Assembly: GCA_007026445.1 (NCBI GenBank)
Contig: VDMD01000007.1
Coordinates: forward strand, 744,001 to 808,000
Direction: 5' to 3'
DNA from: Schizophyllum amplum
Lineage: Eukaryota; Basidiomycota; Agaricomycetes; Agaricales; Schizophyllaceae
Length of the DNA stretch: 64,000 bases
The notes beneath the pieces were generated by a model. That model was not told the origin of the DNA, searched no databases, and saw only the letters and a list, made by a program, of their open reading frames with translations. Made by a program: the position numbers and the translations under genes. Numbering within the stretch: the stretch's first letter is position 1; each line of letters begins with the position of its first letter. Shown here one piece after another: positions 46,846-59,527 of this stretch.

Positions 46846-49477
46846 TCATGCCGCCCAAGTTCAACCACCCCTCCGGCGTCACCTTTGTCGACGAGAACGA
46901 CACCGCGCGCCTCCATGCCGATGCTGCCCAGTACTATGGCGGGCCCGACAAGTACACCCGTTCGAGGACGTACAGCGGCGTGCGTGCTCGTCTTTGATAT
47001 CTTTGGCCCCGCTCTGAGCATGTTATGCAGTCCCACATACACGCCTACACGGCGCGCAAGGCCCCCATGTTTGGCGATCCCTCAAAGAGCCGCCGCATGT
47101 CCCACGACGAGAAGCCCTCGGCGCCACGCCGCTTCCTAATCGACGTCGAGGAGACCATCCGTGTCATTCTCGAGCAGGAGGACACCGACGGCGACTTCCA
47201 GATCAGCGTTACCGACGCGGGTCCGAAGCTCATGCCGCTAGGTACCGCGACGAGCAACGGCTTCAAGTCGTTTGACGTTCGGGTGCGTGCTCCGTCCTCG
47301 GCTTGAAAGACGGCTACTCATGCTTAGCGCAGGGTACATACATGCTGTCGAACCTTTTGCAAGAACTCGCTCTCGCGCGGGATCACAACCGCAAGCGCAT
47401 CGTCCTTGACGAAGCGCGCTTGACGGAGAACCCAGTCGATCGCCTGTCGCGCATGATCAAAAACTCCTTCTGGCACTCCCTCACTCGGCGGATTGACGGA
47501 GAGGGTCTCGAGATCATCACGGCAGACCCTAAGAACCGTACTGGGCGCATGAACCCTCGCATATATGTACCCTACGGAGAGCCAGAGATGGCCGAGTATT
47601 ACCGCAAGGTGGCGCGCGAGAAGCCGCATATCCGTCTCGACGTCCAGGTTCTGCCTGAGAAGCCAGATGACCCTGTCTTCGTCAAGAGTTTGAACGACAA
47701 GCCGGGTTTGTTGGCATTGGCTATGCAGGAAGTGCTCGATGCGAAGGGCGAGAAGACGTTGAAAGGCATACCCTTCATCGTTCCTGGTGCCAGGTTCAAC
47801 GAGGTGCGCGAGCATGCTGCATTGCTGTTCTAGTTTCGCTAACGCTCGCTTTCAGTTGTACAATTGGGATTCGTACTTCATCTCGCTCGGTCTCCTTGTA
47901 GACGGCCACGTGCAAATGGCCAAGAACATGGTCGACCACTTCATCTTCGAGATCAAGCACTACAACAAAATTCTCAACGGCAGCCGCAGTTACTATCTAT
48001 GCCGAGCGCAACCACCCTTCCTCACCGACATGGCGCTCCAGATCTACAACCAGCTAGATCGCACGGACGAAGATGCCAACCGCGACTGGCTCAAGCGCGC
48101 AATTCAAGCCGCTATCAAGGAGTACCACACTGTCTGGATGGCTGCGCCGCGCATTGACCCGAAGACCGGCCTGACGCGGTTCCGTCCCGAGGGCCTCGGT
48201 ATCCCACCAGAGACAGAGGCGTCCCACTTCACCCACATCCTCGAGCCGTACGCCAAGAAGCACGGCATCTCCATTCTCGAGTTCACCGAGAAGTACAACG
48301 ATGGCCTGCTGAAGGAGCCCGAGCTCGACGAGTACTTCCAACACGACCGTGGCGTTCGTGAGTCCGGCCACGACACGACGTACCGGCTCGAGAAGCGGTG
48401 CGCAAACCTCGCAACCATCGACCTGCAGGCGCTGCTTTACAAGTACGAGATCGACATCGGGACCGCAATCCGGGAGGTCTTCGACGACGAGCTCGAAGTG
48501 GAGGAGAACTTCGCGCTGTCGCCCTTCCCGCCTTCAGAGGCCGCGTATGCGAACCCCGCGCGCGAGATGTCGCGGTCGCGGCTGCAGAACAGCGAGGAGT
48601 GGTTCCAGCGCGCGGAGTTCCGCAAGGCGCAGATCGACAAGTACCTGTGGAACGAGAGCAAGAGCCTGTACTTTGACTACGACACGGTCACGGAGCAGCA
48701 GAGCCTGTATGAGACAGTGACCGCGTTCTGGGCGCTGTGGGCGGGGTGCGCGAGCGAGGAGCAGGGGTGGAAGCTGGTGTCGGAGTCGTTGAAGAAGTTT
48801 GAGGTGTTGGGCGGTGTGGTGCCCGGCACGGAGGAGTCGCGAGGGCAGATTTCGCTCGACCGGCCCAATCGACAGTGGGATTACCCGTACGTGTGCTTTT
48901 TGCCTCTTGAGGTGAACTGTGTGCTCATTGTTCTCTACAGGTACGCTTGGCCGCCACACCAGATCATGGCCTGGGTCGGCTTGGAGCGATACGGCTACCT
49001 CGAGGACGCGCAGCGTCTTGCTTACCGCTTCCTCTACATGTGAGTTCTCGTTGTCTTTCCATGAAGCACCAGCGCTCACCTGATCTTAGGATGACCACCG
49101 CCTTTGTCGACTTCAACGGCGTGGTGCCAGAGAAGTTCGACGCCGTCAAGCTCTCGCACCTAGTCGACGCCGAGTACGGCAACCAAGGCATCGACTTCAA
49201 GATGGTCCCCAGAGAGGGCTTCGGTTGGATGAACGGTAAGCTCTGCCAATGTGCCCTACCTCCAGGGCGTGCTGACATCGTTTTCTCCCTAGCCGCTTTC
49301 CAGGTTGGCCTGTCCTTCATGACGACGCACATGCGGCGCGCGGTAGCGGCCTGCACGAGCCCAGAGGTGTTCTTTCGCCAGCCCAACACGGATGTTAACA
49401 CCCTCGCTGGCACGGCGCAACCCCTCAACGACCCGCTCGCGATGGCCATGGACCAGCTCCGGCTGTCGCAGGAGTAG
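46846..49477 (+). CDS. NTH1: Neutral (acid-independent, regulated) trehalase, GH37
   Basis: Cytosolic alpha,alpha-trehalase hydrolysing trehalose to two glucose, of the PKA-regulated fungal type. N-terminus [10 protein letters not shown] without signal peptide. A PKA-type site SRRMS lies near residue 65; the calcium-binding motif [16 protein letters not shown] follows, matching the EF-hand-like loop of yeast Nth1. GH37 signatures: [16 protein letters not shown], the catalytic-acid motif [22 protein letters not shown], and [17 protein letters not shown] with the catalytic base region. About six introns; the NE/LYNWD and QWDYP/YAW junctions restore family motifs exactly. Length about 740 residues, normal for the family. 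Stress-time trehalose mobilisation is its known role. Confidence 0.95.
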
Positions 49478-50272
49478 AGCGAGAACACCCGCTTGCTCTT
49501 GTCGATATCCTTGTCGACGTTGTCACCCTACCCGTCATGCAGTTATGTCCCGACCGTCATAATACCTCCCAGACTGTCATGATTCCTCCCAGTCTTGATT
49601 CCTCCACCGACACCCTAGACCGCAAGCGTTATTCGATACAGTCACTAGAAGTTTCAAGGCCCGACGTAGAGCCAAATGTACAATACTTAATTCATCGATC
49701 CCTTCCCGTCACGCACTGCAGATATCTGGACTCTTCCTTTGGATTGTTTTGTCGGCTACTATTCTCCTCTTTGTTTTTCTCATGCGCTTGTCAGATCTCA
49801 ACAGAGTACTTCTTTGAGTATCCTTTGAACCTGGAAATCGACGGTCCAGCAGGTCTGACTCGGTGTGACAACTTCAACATATCGAGGTCACACTAGTACT
49901 GTGACTTTGGCGTTGTTGACAGTTCCTAACAAGCATACTTGTAGTTTAGCAGGGATTTTGTCCACACTGTTCTCGAAGTTCAACAACAACATCCTCTGCT
50001 GCCCATTCAGCCCCCTTCGAGAGGCTGAGTATAAATAAATGACTGTCGCATGCGTGCACCGGGCCCCTGGCCGCTCTCGAGCCCGGCAATCAGAAATCAC
50101 AAGGCCCACCTGATGTGGCGATCATGTACAGTCTGAGTGCATTGTATCGCCAGAAATCAGAAGTGGTCTCCATGTGCGCCTTCTTCTGGCGCCCATCGCG
50201 ACTGCTTACAGTTCGTGCTCGCCAGGCTGACTGGCCCCGTTCTCTGCCTTTCTCTCTCTGAGGGGCTCGCTA
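49478..50272. other. Intergenic with TATA box
   Basis: Between two plus-strand genes. TATAAATA at 50030-50037 lies about 235 bp before the next ATG and is a plausible core promoter. No gene seen. Confidence 0.45.
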
Positions 50273-51924
50273 ATGAGCCCCGTGCTTCAATACGTGCGTG
50301 CGGGGACGTCCCTCGAGGTAGACAATGCACTGACAATCACACATAGACATTCGAGCAAGAGATATACAGTACACTCGCGGGATTGTCGCTGCTGGCGTAC
50401 GATACGCTGTGTACGCTCACGCAGGAGGTGAGTACCCTCTTAGTGAAGTGGACTGCACCAGCTGAGGGGAAATCGCGTAGGTCGACCTGGTCTGGCATGG
50501 AACATGGGTGCGTTATGCGCGTCGTGCTCGACGCGAAGACTCAGGTCTCGCGTCGTAGGGGCTCGGAAACTACCTCTATATATATGCACGCTACGCGCCG
50601 TTCGCATCGACAGGGGTTGCCCTGCGAAGTGCGTGCCCTTTCCCCTTCCCACTGCGGCCTGCAAACACCATCTTCAGCTATGCTAGGAGTCAACACTGCC
50701 GCTCAATGCAAAATGTACTTCCAAGTTTATACCAGTACGCTCTTTCCGGTCCATTGTCCGACTATGTCGACTCACCATCATCTTTCCCAGCTATTGCTTG
50801 TCTCACGTTCAATGTATGCGAAGGTCAGTCCCCGTGCTTCTTTTTCCCGCAGATCATCAAGGTTGACCTCGCCGATCACCCCACTGCCCAGTTGTCTTGC
50901 TCTTTCGCACATACGCACTTTACGGCGGGGGTCGCGGCATAGTTATAGCATGTCTGGTCATTTACGGCCTTACTATGGGGCCAGCAACTGTCATCGATAT
51001 GTACCAGTTAACGACGCTGCAGCGTACGTACCCCCGCCCGAAGCAATTCGACCAGCCTCTGAATGTACATGCAGTCTATGATGGCGGCACACCGCGGCAG
51101 GGCTGCGTCGGTACTGTAAGCCCCATCCTCGGTATCTCGTACATCCTTCTGGGTATCTGCGAGATCAGTGAGCGAACATAGCAAGTATCATACTTATGCC
51201 GATCCTCACATACAATTTCCAGCCATAGTAGTCCTTACGGGAATCAAGGCCGTGCAGCATCGTGAGTGTCTCCTGGCTGGCTCCTCATCTTGCGCTTGTT
51301 ACACACAGTTGATGCATTCGGCAGTGCGCAGCTTATCCAGGCGAGACCAGCGGGAGAACTGGGTTATGCAACTGTATGGGCAAGGTATTTTTCTACTCAT
51401 GTGTGCGTGTTTTTGTGATACTTATGTGTCCGTAGGCTTTGCCTTTTCAGCCTTAGCCTTGAGTATAGCGTTTTTCTTCGGCAACACACGTCGTGTACTG
51501 ACCATTTTCGCCAGCCGTTTCTGTCGTTCAGATCAGCTCTATTTTTCTGATGCCGGTTCGTGCTTCAAGTGGTCCTTGCAATGCGTGAACACTCATCTTT
51601 AGTAGGCGCACTCCAACTGGTTATCCTTGCAAGTACATATTGCTCCCGTCATGCATGTCTCTAATCGCTCTCCCACTTCCTTTTACGCCCTCCGTCGTCT
51701 ATAGCGCCCAGCAACTCCTTCATGGGGTCATCTGCAGTCGCTTGCTCTTGCTCATTTTTCAGCAAAAGCGGGTGGCTACATACCTCCCGAGCACTCAAGC
51801 AGCCCTCTCTGCCCCGGTCCTCACTACGCAGGCGCTATCGGCATTCGAGGACTCGGAGATGGATTTCGCTGCCCAGGAGTACGAGCTCACAACTTATCGA
51901 ACACCGTCCCTGCAGCGTGCGTGA
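50273..51924 (+). CDS. DUF6533-type multi-pass membrane protein
   Basis: Multi-exon membrane protein of the large Agaricomycete DUF6533 family. The start was chosen at 50273: MSPVLQY, then a 53-bp GTGCGT..CATAG intron, then TFEQEIYSTLAGLSLLAYD and TLCTLTQE, the conserved first helix. Later exons read LFRTYALYGGGRGIVIACLV, another conserved block, GISYILLGICEIS, RENWVMQLYGQGIFLLMCA, and YSAQQLLHGVICSRLLLLIF. The tail is hydrophilic and ends YELTTYRTPSLQRA before TGA at 51924. Exon edges between 50420 and 50900 are uncertain. About six or seven helices. The family has no proven function; some authors liken it to receptor-like proteins. Confidence 0.72.
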
Positions 51925-52227
51925 CGCTCTGGGCCGTAACACCGGCTCGCGCTCGCGCTTGCCACTACTGTATAACCTGCGTTTGTGATCAGTGGAAGGA
52001 GGACTGATTTGTCAATGGATGTGCTCGCTTCCTTTATGGGAGAAACTTATTCTGCATCGGTGCATGTATTACTATTATTATACCTGGATCCCCCGGTCGT
52101 CTCCATACGCGGCGCCCTTGTTAAGTACATCTACCTACATGGATAAATAGTCCTGCTATAAGTAGCTCGTCCTGCACCCAAACCCAGCGGTAGATAAGGG
52201 AGAACGCAAACAACAGTCATCATATCC

Positions 52228-53322
52228 TCACCGCTGTACTCCTAGACTTGGGCTCGCTGCTCCAAGCCGACTGGGGGGACGTCCAGCGCGGCTCGCCGGA
52301 CGGCTGGACTGTCCATCCCGTGTCGAGTCGTCATCAGAGCTCCGCGCAGAGCCATAGCTGTCGTACCGGCTGTGGCCCCACCCAAGACCACCGCCGGGTT
52401 TGGGTTTGTAGTCCGCGCTGACCATGGTATCCGTGTCGTTGAACGTGACCACGCTCGGCTTCGACGCATTCCCCTCCTTCCGCATGCCCAGAGAATGCGG
52501 TGCGTCTCCGTACAGCGCGCTTTCGCTCCAGCGTTGATCCTGACTCCCGCCCTTGGCCTCCTGGTCAACCAGCAGGTGCTGCTCGGGACTGTCACGCGCA
52601 GTCTGCTCATCGAGAGCGACCTGGCTCTTGCTGAAGTCCTGGGAGAGCGTGCGGTATTTCTTCTTCCCCCGCTTCACCCGCAGGACCTGTGCGATGAGGC
52701 AGCCGGCAAGGACCAGCGCGAAGACGCCGATGCCGACGATGGAGATGATGTATCCGGCGCGGGCGTGCTTCATCTCGGTGAGCTCCTTCGCTAGCTCATC
52801 GCGCTCGTCCTCTAGTTCTTCGAGCTCTTCTTTGAGGTCGTCGTAGTCCTTCTCGTCGTCGTCGTCGTCGTCGCGCCGCGTGCGGGCCTCAAGGCGAGCG
52901 GTTTTCGCACCATGAGGTTCGCGGGTGTGGCCCGCAGTCACTGCTTGGGCCAGCTCGGCATCGCCTGTGCTCGGTGCGAGTGCGGCCAACAATGCTGATC
53001 GCGGTAGGACAACAAAGTCGGCGTCAACGAAGCATAAATCGCTCAGCCAGTCTGCGAAGACCTGCATCGATGTCAGTCCATCTGGTCGACGAGCAAAGAA
53101 CCGTACGCTCACCATATCCCGCCCATATGTATCTGTCCTCCGCTCCATACATTGTTGCAAGGACACATGGATGTCCTGATGATATCGGGGAAGGCTGCTG
53201 GCGCAACGTAACTAGTGGTATGTATCAGTAGCATGTCTTGGGGAAGCCTCCCGCACCGCACTTGGCAGAGCGAAGTCCACAGGCAGCACTGTACGAGTGC
53301 GGAAAAGTAACGCATCGAATGA
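52228..53322 (-). CDS. Single-pass membrane protein, function unknown (5' end uncertain)
   Basis: A solid exon block codes for MERRTDTYGRDM, then VRFFARRPDGLTSMQ and VFADWLSDLCFVDADFVVLP. A coiled, strongly acidic-basic segment EELEELEDERDELAKELTEM follows, then one helix AGYIISIVGIGVFALVLAGC and basic RVKRGKKKYR. The 150-residue cytoplasmic tail is Ser/Gly-rich. An upstream exon from about 53322 reads SFDALLFRTRTVLPVDFALP. An in-frame TAG at 53212-53214 falls in a probable 80-bp GTGCGG..CATCAG intron, so it need not be a nonsense mutation. The first exon and ATG were not found. Architecture: luminal or extracellular N-terminal domain, coiled juxtamembrane segment, disordered tail. Not recognised. 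Confidence 0.65.
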
Positions 53323-53775
53323 CTGAAAGATGGACGTGAGTAACCGATGGTCAAAGAACACATGCCTGACACGATATAAGTGTGCCAGGAAGCCTCGCCG
53401 CGCGTAGTCTGCTTCGCCCCGAGATTTCGACTCCTAGCCGGATGCCGTTTCTGATCCAGGTGGAGTCGCTCGTCGAACCTCTGCGAAAACTCGTGGCTGC
53501 GAAGATGGATGAATAGCAATAAGGCGGTGCGAGTCGGGCGTGTCAGGGAACCGCGCTACGCTGCACGCGTGTGCAAATTGCGATGTCATGACGGAGCCGT
53601 GCTCATGGCAAGCTACGAAAGCGCGCATACCTGGAATGCAATGCACGGGCGTCTGTCACGAACTCGATCACTTGCGGATACGATCATGGTATATTATGAA
53701 GGGCATCTACCTATCGGCAGATTAGCTGGGACTGCACAAGACAAGCCTTCACACAGACTCACCTAGTAGTACGTT
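53323..53775. other. Intergenic, no gene seen
   Basis: Should contain the missing 5' exon(s) and promoter of the minus-strand membrane-protein gene and the 3' flank of COQ4. No coding evidence was found. Confidence 0.4.
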
Positions 53776-54744
53776 TTATATAGTCGCCTTCGTTGCTTCT
53801 TCCAACTGCTTGCGCTTCGCGGCCGCGAGCTCTGCCTCCTTCAATGGCTTCATTCGCCACTTGGGTGTGGGCGGGTCCCAGATTCCAAACTCCCGCTTCA
53901 TGTCCTCGATGTTCTGGTCCCATCGCTTCTCCCAGTACACAGTAATGAGGCTTCTAGCGCTGCTTCCGCAGCGCAGCGCCCATGGCATGAATTCGGTCAT
54001 CAGCCGCCGCCGGCGCTCGCCCGTAGTGCGGAGAGGACCCAGCACTGCTCCTAACCCCGTCATCGGGATTCCGAGGTTGGCGAATTCGAACGCCTTCACC
54101 GCCACCTCGTACTCAACGCTTACGGGCATGTTGATGATCGCGTGGTAGAAATCGTGGCATTCGCGGTAGCGTTGCATCACGTACGCGAGCTCAGGGTCCT
54201 CGATGTATTGGACCTACGCACGAGAGTCAGCATCATCAAGCGCGTACATGGAGAGGGAACGTACAGGAGCACGGGTATCGGGGGTAACACCACAGCGGTG
54301 CAGCCAAGTCACGTACGCTTTGCCGAAGGTGCCCTCTGGCATCTTGTCTAGGGCGTCCATGTCCACTGTGTTTGTCTTGATACGTGGTCGTTCCTTCAGT
54401 ATCTGACGACCCTCTTCGCTCTTTAGCATGATATCCCGTAGGCGCGGTAGACTTGGTCCTGCCGTCGTCTCAGCGAGGGTAGCGACCATGTCTGCAACGG
54501 TCGATGAGCGCAGGACTTTCGCTGTATCTTTTGAGCACGCACCTGCTCTGCGAGGGTTGGTTAGGGCTACAATACCCGAGCCTACAGCCAAGAATGCATT
54601 CTCAAACCAGTTCAACTTGATGAACTCTGGGTAAGGCTTTGTCGACACCGAGCGTCCGCCCGCCGGAAGAGCGGGAATGGTACGCTTCAGGCAAGCTGCC
54701 GCTGGCAAGAACGCGGTCCTTCGCGTAATTACTGATACGGACAT
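53776..54744 (-). CDS. COQ4: Ubiquinone biosynthesis protein COQ4, mitochondrial
   Basis: COQ4 works in coenzyme Q synthesis at the matrix side of the mitochondrial inner membrane, as a scaffold and recently proposed decarboxylase/hydroxylase of the ring C1. The ATG at 54744 opens MSVSVITRRTAFLPAAACLK, an Arg/Ala/Ser-rich presequence. Then FENAFLAVGSGIVALTNPRR, the typical start of the mature protein, and GTFGKAYVTWLHRCGVTPDT. One intron of about 60 bp sits near 54210-54270 (APV/QYIEDPELAYVM). The zinc-binding HDxxH motif is RYRECHDFYHAI, with the partner Glu at VEYEVA. The remaining C-terminal helix bundle ends KRQLEE-type near the TAA. Length about 290 residues, as expected. Confidence 0.95.
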
Positions 54745-55193
54745 GGTGGTAAGACGAGAGAAACGTTGCTCATTTGCATCGGCGTCGAGGGCGGCGGAGG
54801 CCTGCGTCTGGATTCGGGGGGATCGGAAGGATGACGCGCAGAGGCACGTGGACGTGACTGCGCGTCCCGTCACTCATAGTTCGCGCACTGCGCAGCGTCA
54901 CAGAACAACCGCGCAATGCTAGGCAATGCTTCACCTTGGCGCCTTATTCGTGATTCAGTGCTCTGATTGTCCGGTTGCGTGATACATGCATACGGAAATA
55001 CATCGATATGCTCGCGTCTGTAGGTTGACTTGGTACATGCTACACCATGGTACTAGCAGATGCGAGCGACTACATACATAGCTTCAACCTGGTTACCTCT
55101 GCGAAATTAAAGTTCTTCAACTCACAGAGGTCATGATCTGATAACAGCACTCACTGCGTTTCATAATTGCTGCTGGTGACTGCTGACGCCTAC
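54745..55193. other. COQ4 upstream region
   Basis: Promoter side of COQ4 and 3' flank of the F-box gene. No clear TATA box or gene seen. Confidence 0.4.
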
Positions 55194-56847
55194 TTACGAC
55201 GTCGTCCAACCGCGTGCCTCAAAAGTCGGAGCTGCTGCTGTCAACCGCGCTTTGCTTTCGTCGTCCCATACGAAAAGAGTGCCCGGCCTTCGTACGGGTT
55301 TCAAATATCCGATGGCGAAGTTCTTCAAGGGACGCCCCATCGCAAGCCAAGCCTCCGCCATCTCCGCGAGAGCTGGTGCATCGAAGTCGACGTGTCCGCG
55401 AAGACCGAAGGACTGTAGCAGTGGAAGTATACGCGGCATGCCTCCACCGTCGACTGCGCCGAGCTCACGGATGAAGTCCTGCGGGATCGGATGCGTATAT
55501 GCCGAGCCGATGCTGAGAGACGTCAACTCGCGCAGCGAGCCGATAAACTTATATTCCGCCTGCACTGGGTTGGAGAGAGCGAGTTGGCGTATATGAGGAG
55601 AAGAATGCACGAGCATGCCGAGGCAGTTTCCGTCATAGAACCAATTGTCGTGCAACCAGTGTATCGAGGCCTCTTGTAGAGCAGGTGCGTTAAGACGATC
55701 CGGAATCTTCATGCCCTCAGTGCCCCGGATTGACAGCCGGACTTCTTGTAGTCGAGGGAGCACCGCGATCTGCTCGGGCACAGTGACTGACGCTCCCGTG
55801 ATCGAGCATTCGTTGTGTTTCCAGATGACAAGATCGCGGCACTGGAGCACGATATTCATGGCGTATGCGGCAAGAGTGTTAGTGTTCAGCTCCTCGAGTT
55901 GCGCCCACGGCAAATCCGGAACCACGTCCGCGCTCTTGTCCTGGGTCAGCGTGACGCATCGCAGCGACGGTATCATGAATAGGCCTTTTTCGTTGCCATG
56001 TGCGAGGTCGTTTGCGTGCCCGTGGATCGTCGTCAAGGAGGTCAAAGGATGTCCGAAGAGCTTAGAGAAAATGTTTTTAGTGGTGCTGCGCCAGACACAC
56101 ATCGAGTCTTCGTAGAGCTTGAGACTGTTCCAGCGATGGGAGTACTTGAGAAGAGTATCGAGCCCGCGCTCTGAGATGCGGTTGGCGCTGAAGCCGACCT
56201 CGTATTGGACGCAATGGCGCAGAGGCAGGTCTCCTGAGTTCTGGAGGAACGTCTCCAACCTGTTGACGAGCGATTGCGTAGTCTGTATGGCCGAGCACCT
56301 TTTCGGGAGAACAAAGTCCGTCCACAGGCCGCGCATATTGTGCATAATGTCTGCGGAAGAGTCAGTCTGGAGGCACGACGCAGAACTCGAGCACGTAGTG
56401 GCACCACCACGACGCACCTCTCCAGGTCTTGCAGACCGCACTCAGCACCATTGGCTCGCAATACTCTTCTGCGAGTTCTACGCTAGTATCCCCACAGAGC
56501 AACTTGAATATCTCGGAGAGCACTTCCGCGGGCAGCTTCCGAACAGGCGCCAGGTACGCTTCCTGTACGTCTTGCATCTCCTCGAGCTCGCGCGCCGCGC
56601 TCTTTAGTCGTTTCACCACCTTCTCCAGACTATCTATCTCCACCCAGAGTTTGTCCACGAAGGCGTCAGTCTTCGAGTAGGCCTGCTCGACGCGCTCCGT
56701 CTCCGCCACCGAGAGCACGCGTCCGCTGCGTAGGATAACGTTCTCTGGACCTCGAGCTGGCAGGTCAAGCTTGATGCGGAGTCCATGTTTACAATGGCCG
56801 CAGATTTGGAGGTTCTGGCGATGCGGGCTGAAGAGAGTCTGCGCCAT
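55194..56847 (-). CDS. F-box protein, paralog 1 of a neighbouring pair
   Basis: Two exons: 161-residue N-terminal exon from the ATG at 56847, then an intron of about 60 bp near 56345-56370, then a 390-residue exon. The N-terminal CGHC pair (LQICGHCKHGLRIKLDLPAR) is followed by a coiled-coil-like helix KLWVEIDSLEKVVKRLKSAA. The F-box is RKLPAEVLSEIFKLLCGD, ending with VLSAVCKTWRGASW, the usual layout of Agaricomycete F-box proteins. The C-terminal half is a divergent leucine-rich array (GLWTDFVLPKR, HCVQYEVGFSANRISERGLD, LTSLTTIHGH). Residue layout matches the next paralog at 57572-59197, so they are a duplication. Presumed substrate adaptor of SCF ligases; target unknown. Confidence 0.85.
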
Positions 56848-57571
56848 GGGTGAAGGGCAAGGTCACGGTGGGAGTTGAGAACAAGTTGATGAAAAGCCAC
56901 GTGAATTCAAAGCCGTTACGCGTTACGCGTTGCCCGGGGCCGCAGTGGTCACATGACAGTAGCGTCACACATGTGGTTCGTTTTGCGCCGTGAATCTTAC
57001 AAGGTCCAGTGAGATGCAAACTTGGGTTTGCCATCGTATAAGCAATTATTCAGCTTGCCTGTATACAAGTTTGCCTTATTTACGTTGTCTTTCGAGCATA
57101 CAGGTGCGCCGCTCCTCAACGCCAGCGCCTCCGAGTCGCGCGGCGAGGGCTGGTCAGGGCTATTAGCGATCCTGAGCTCACAGCCAACGAGTCTCACCCG
57201 GTAGAAGATGTCAGACTGATGTATGTGACTTTGTAATTACTGAGGGTCTGCCCTTGAGACAGGCGGAAGTGATAAGCACGCTCGAGTACCCTTTAAGCAT
57301 CCCGGTGGTCGTGCATTCACCGGGAGTAACAACAGAGACCAACAACAACAGCTGCGCAACGCCTGTTATATGCGAGCAATAAGTGATACTTAATACCGGT
57401 CGAAGCAAGGTCGAAGAACGGCCATCGCGCTTTCCACGAACCGCCGAGGACAATGCTAAGTGGACACTAACATATGCCAGACCCATCGAGGTCGGCAGTG
57501 TATTTGTATCTGGTGACGATACTTACAAGCAGGACAATTCAGCGACGGCGGGCTGTCGTGAACTGGGCTGC
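56848..57571. other. Intergenic between F-box paralogs
   Basis: No third copy or pseudogene fragment is evident. Holds the promoter of paralog 1 and the 3' flank of paralog 2. Confidence 0.4.
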
Positions 57572-59197
57572 CTAAGAGAAAACCGCCTCCACATCAAGAC
57601 GAGGCACAATACCTTTCAGCCGCATCTCAGTGTCGTCGTTCCATCCAAGCTCAGCCCGACTCATCAATCCCAGAGAGAGACTGTGCAAGCCATGTCCCAG
57701 CGATCGACGCATTTCCACCATCTTCACCAGTGTCGGAGCATCGGCCTCGATGATACCAACAAGTTGAAGATGCTCGAGCGCGCGCATACGTGGCGCTCCC
57801 GTGCCATCATCCACACTGAGCGCGTCGATGAGGCCTCGCGTGAGCGGGTGTTCCCGCGTCCCTTGTAGCCTGAGCGTGTTCAACTCGCGTTGTGCGCCGA
57901 TCAGCTCTTGATCTGCCCGTGTCGAAGAATTCAGTTCAAGGCATCGCAATTGACAGGAGGACCGTGCGAGCAGGACGCTGAAGCTGTTCCTGTTAGGCGG
58001 CAGCTGCCCTGGCCGCCAATATAGCCTGACAAAGACATCTTGTAACGAATGCACGTCGAGGCGCTCGAGAAGCTCCATGGTAAAGATACTCTCTGTGTGG
58101 ATTGATAGTGATCGCAGATGAGGAAGGACGACGACATAGTTTGGCGCCGGTGCGTGGTTGTAAAGCTTCCTATCATCATGCTTCCAGGCAGCGAGGTTCG
58201 TACACCAGAGCAGGACATTCAGCGCGTATTGCGGCGAAGTCAGGGTGGTCAATTCCTCGAGCTGCTCCCATGGCAGATCCGGAGCAACGTCAATGTCACC
58301 GCTATGTTCCAGCGTCACCCGACGCAATGTCGGAATCCTGAAGACACCCATCTCGTCGCCTTGGCTGAGATCGCATGCCCGTCCCGTAAGCGTTGTGAGA
58401 CAAGACAAAGGTCGTCCGAAAAGGCCGTTGAAGATGTTGACGCTACCGTTTTTCCAAATCGCATACGGAGGAGCATCGAAGACATCCATGCTGGTCCAGC
58501 GGTGCGTGTGGTTGAGGAGCACCTTGAGCGCACATCCTAGTACGGGCGAAGCACTTGGACCAGCTTCATACTGCACGCAGTGGCGCAAGGGCATGTCGCC
58601 CGAGTTTCGGAGGAACGTCTCCAGCCTAGCAATGACCGATCGTGCAGCTCGGCCCCTCCTTGTGATGACGAAGCCCGTCCATAGGCCATGCATGCTGAGC
58701 AAAGTGTCTGTTCAGGCGTCAATTGGTTTACGATGCCTCAAATCGGGGTATCTATATCACGACGTACCTCGCCATGCCTTACATACGCCACTCAGCGCCA
58801 GCGGCATGCATCGTTTCCGCGAAAGATCGATCGTCTCGTCGCAGCAGGCCATCTCAAATATTTGGGAGAGCAGTTCAATGGGCAGCTTTCGAATCGAGGC
58901 GAGGTACGCTCGTTGAACTGTTTGCGCCTTCTGGAGAGCGAGCACCGCACGCCTCAGGTTCAGCATCATTCCCTCGAGGGTCGATATCTCCTCCAGGAGT
59001 TCTCCAACACAGTCATCCGTCGCTTGGATTGCGTCCTCGACGTGCTCGGTCTCCGAGTCCGTAAGGAGGCGGCCGGTGCGTAGGGTGGCGCTCTCTGATC
59101 CTCGGGTCGGCAAGTGAAGTTTGATGCGGAAAGCATGGTCGCAATTGTTGCAGAGCCGAAGTCTTTGACTATAGGGCACGAGGAGAGGATCGGGCAT
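57572..59197 (-). CDS. F-box protein, paralog 2 of a neighbouring pair
   Basis: Same two-exon design as paralog 1. The ATG at 59197 gives MPDPLLVPYSQRLRLCNNC, aligned with MAQTLFSPHRQNLQICGHC. Then the matching KLHLPTRGSES segment, coiled-coil helix and F-box RKLPIELLSQIFEMACCD with LALSGVCKAWRGTS. The second exon keeps GLWTGFVITRRGRAARS, HCVQYEAGPSASPVLGCALK and LSCLTTLTGRACDLSQGDEM, each with a counterpart in paralog 1. About 530 residues. The divergence (roughly half the residues by eye) indicates an old duplication. The upstream in-frame extension lacks support because the matching paralog starts at this Met. SCF adaptor role inferred. Confidence 0.85.
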
Positions 59198-59527
59198 TGT
59201 ACGCGCAGCGGCGAGAACAAGACGAGAGCGAGAGCTATCGAAGTTGGGACCCGCGTCGATACTAGTATGTCGCAACAAGCAAAGGTCTTCGTCGTTCGAA
59301 CTCGAACGAATTTATATGCTGGACCACGTGTACGGTAAATGCCGATGAACACGTGACTACAATGCCCCCAGCACCGCGAAAGCAGACCTTCGAATCTCTA
59401 CCGCACTGTGCGCTGGGGCAAGCCACAAACCTCACGGCCGTGTCATATGCTAAGTCGTGAGAGTTCGAGATATCACAATGAAGTTCGTCAACACAGCGCG
59501 GCGAGTGCTCTAGAGACTACCAGCGAC

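Noticed and set aside
52860..52880. GTC microsatellite as an independent repeat
   Set aside because: It encodes the Asp run of the membrane protein at 52228-53322, so it is explained by the coding sequence.
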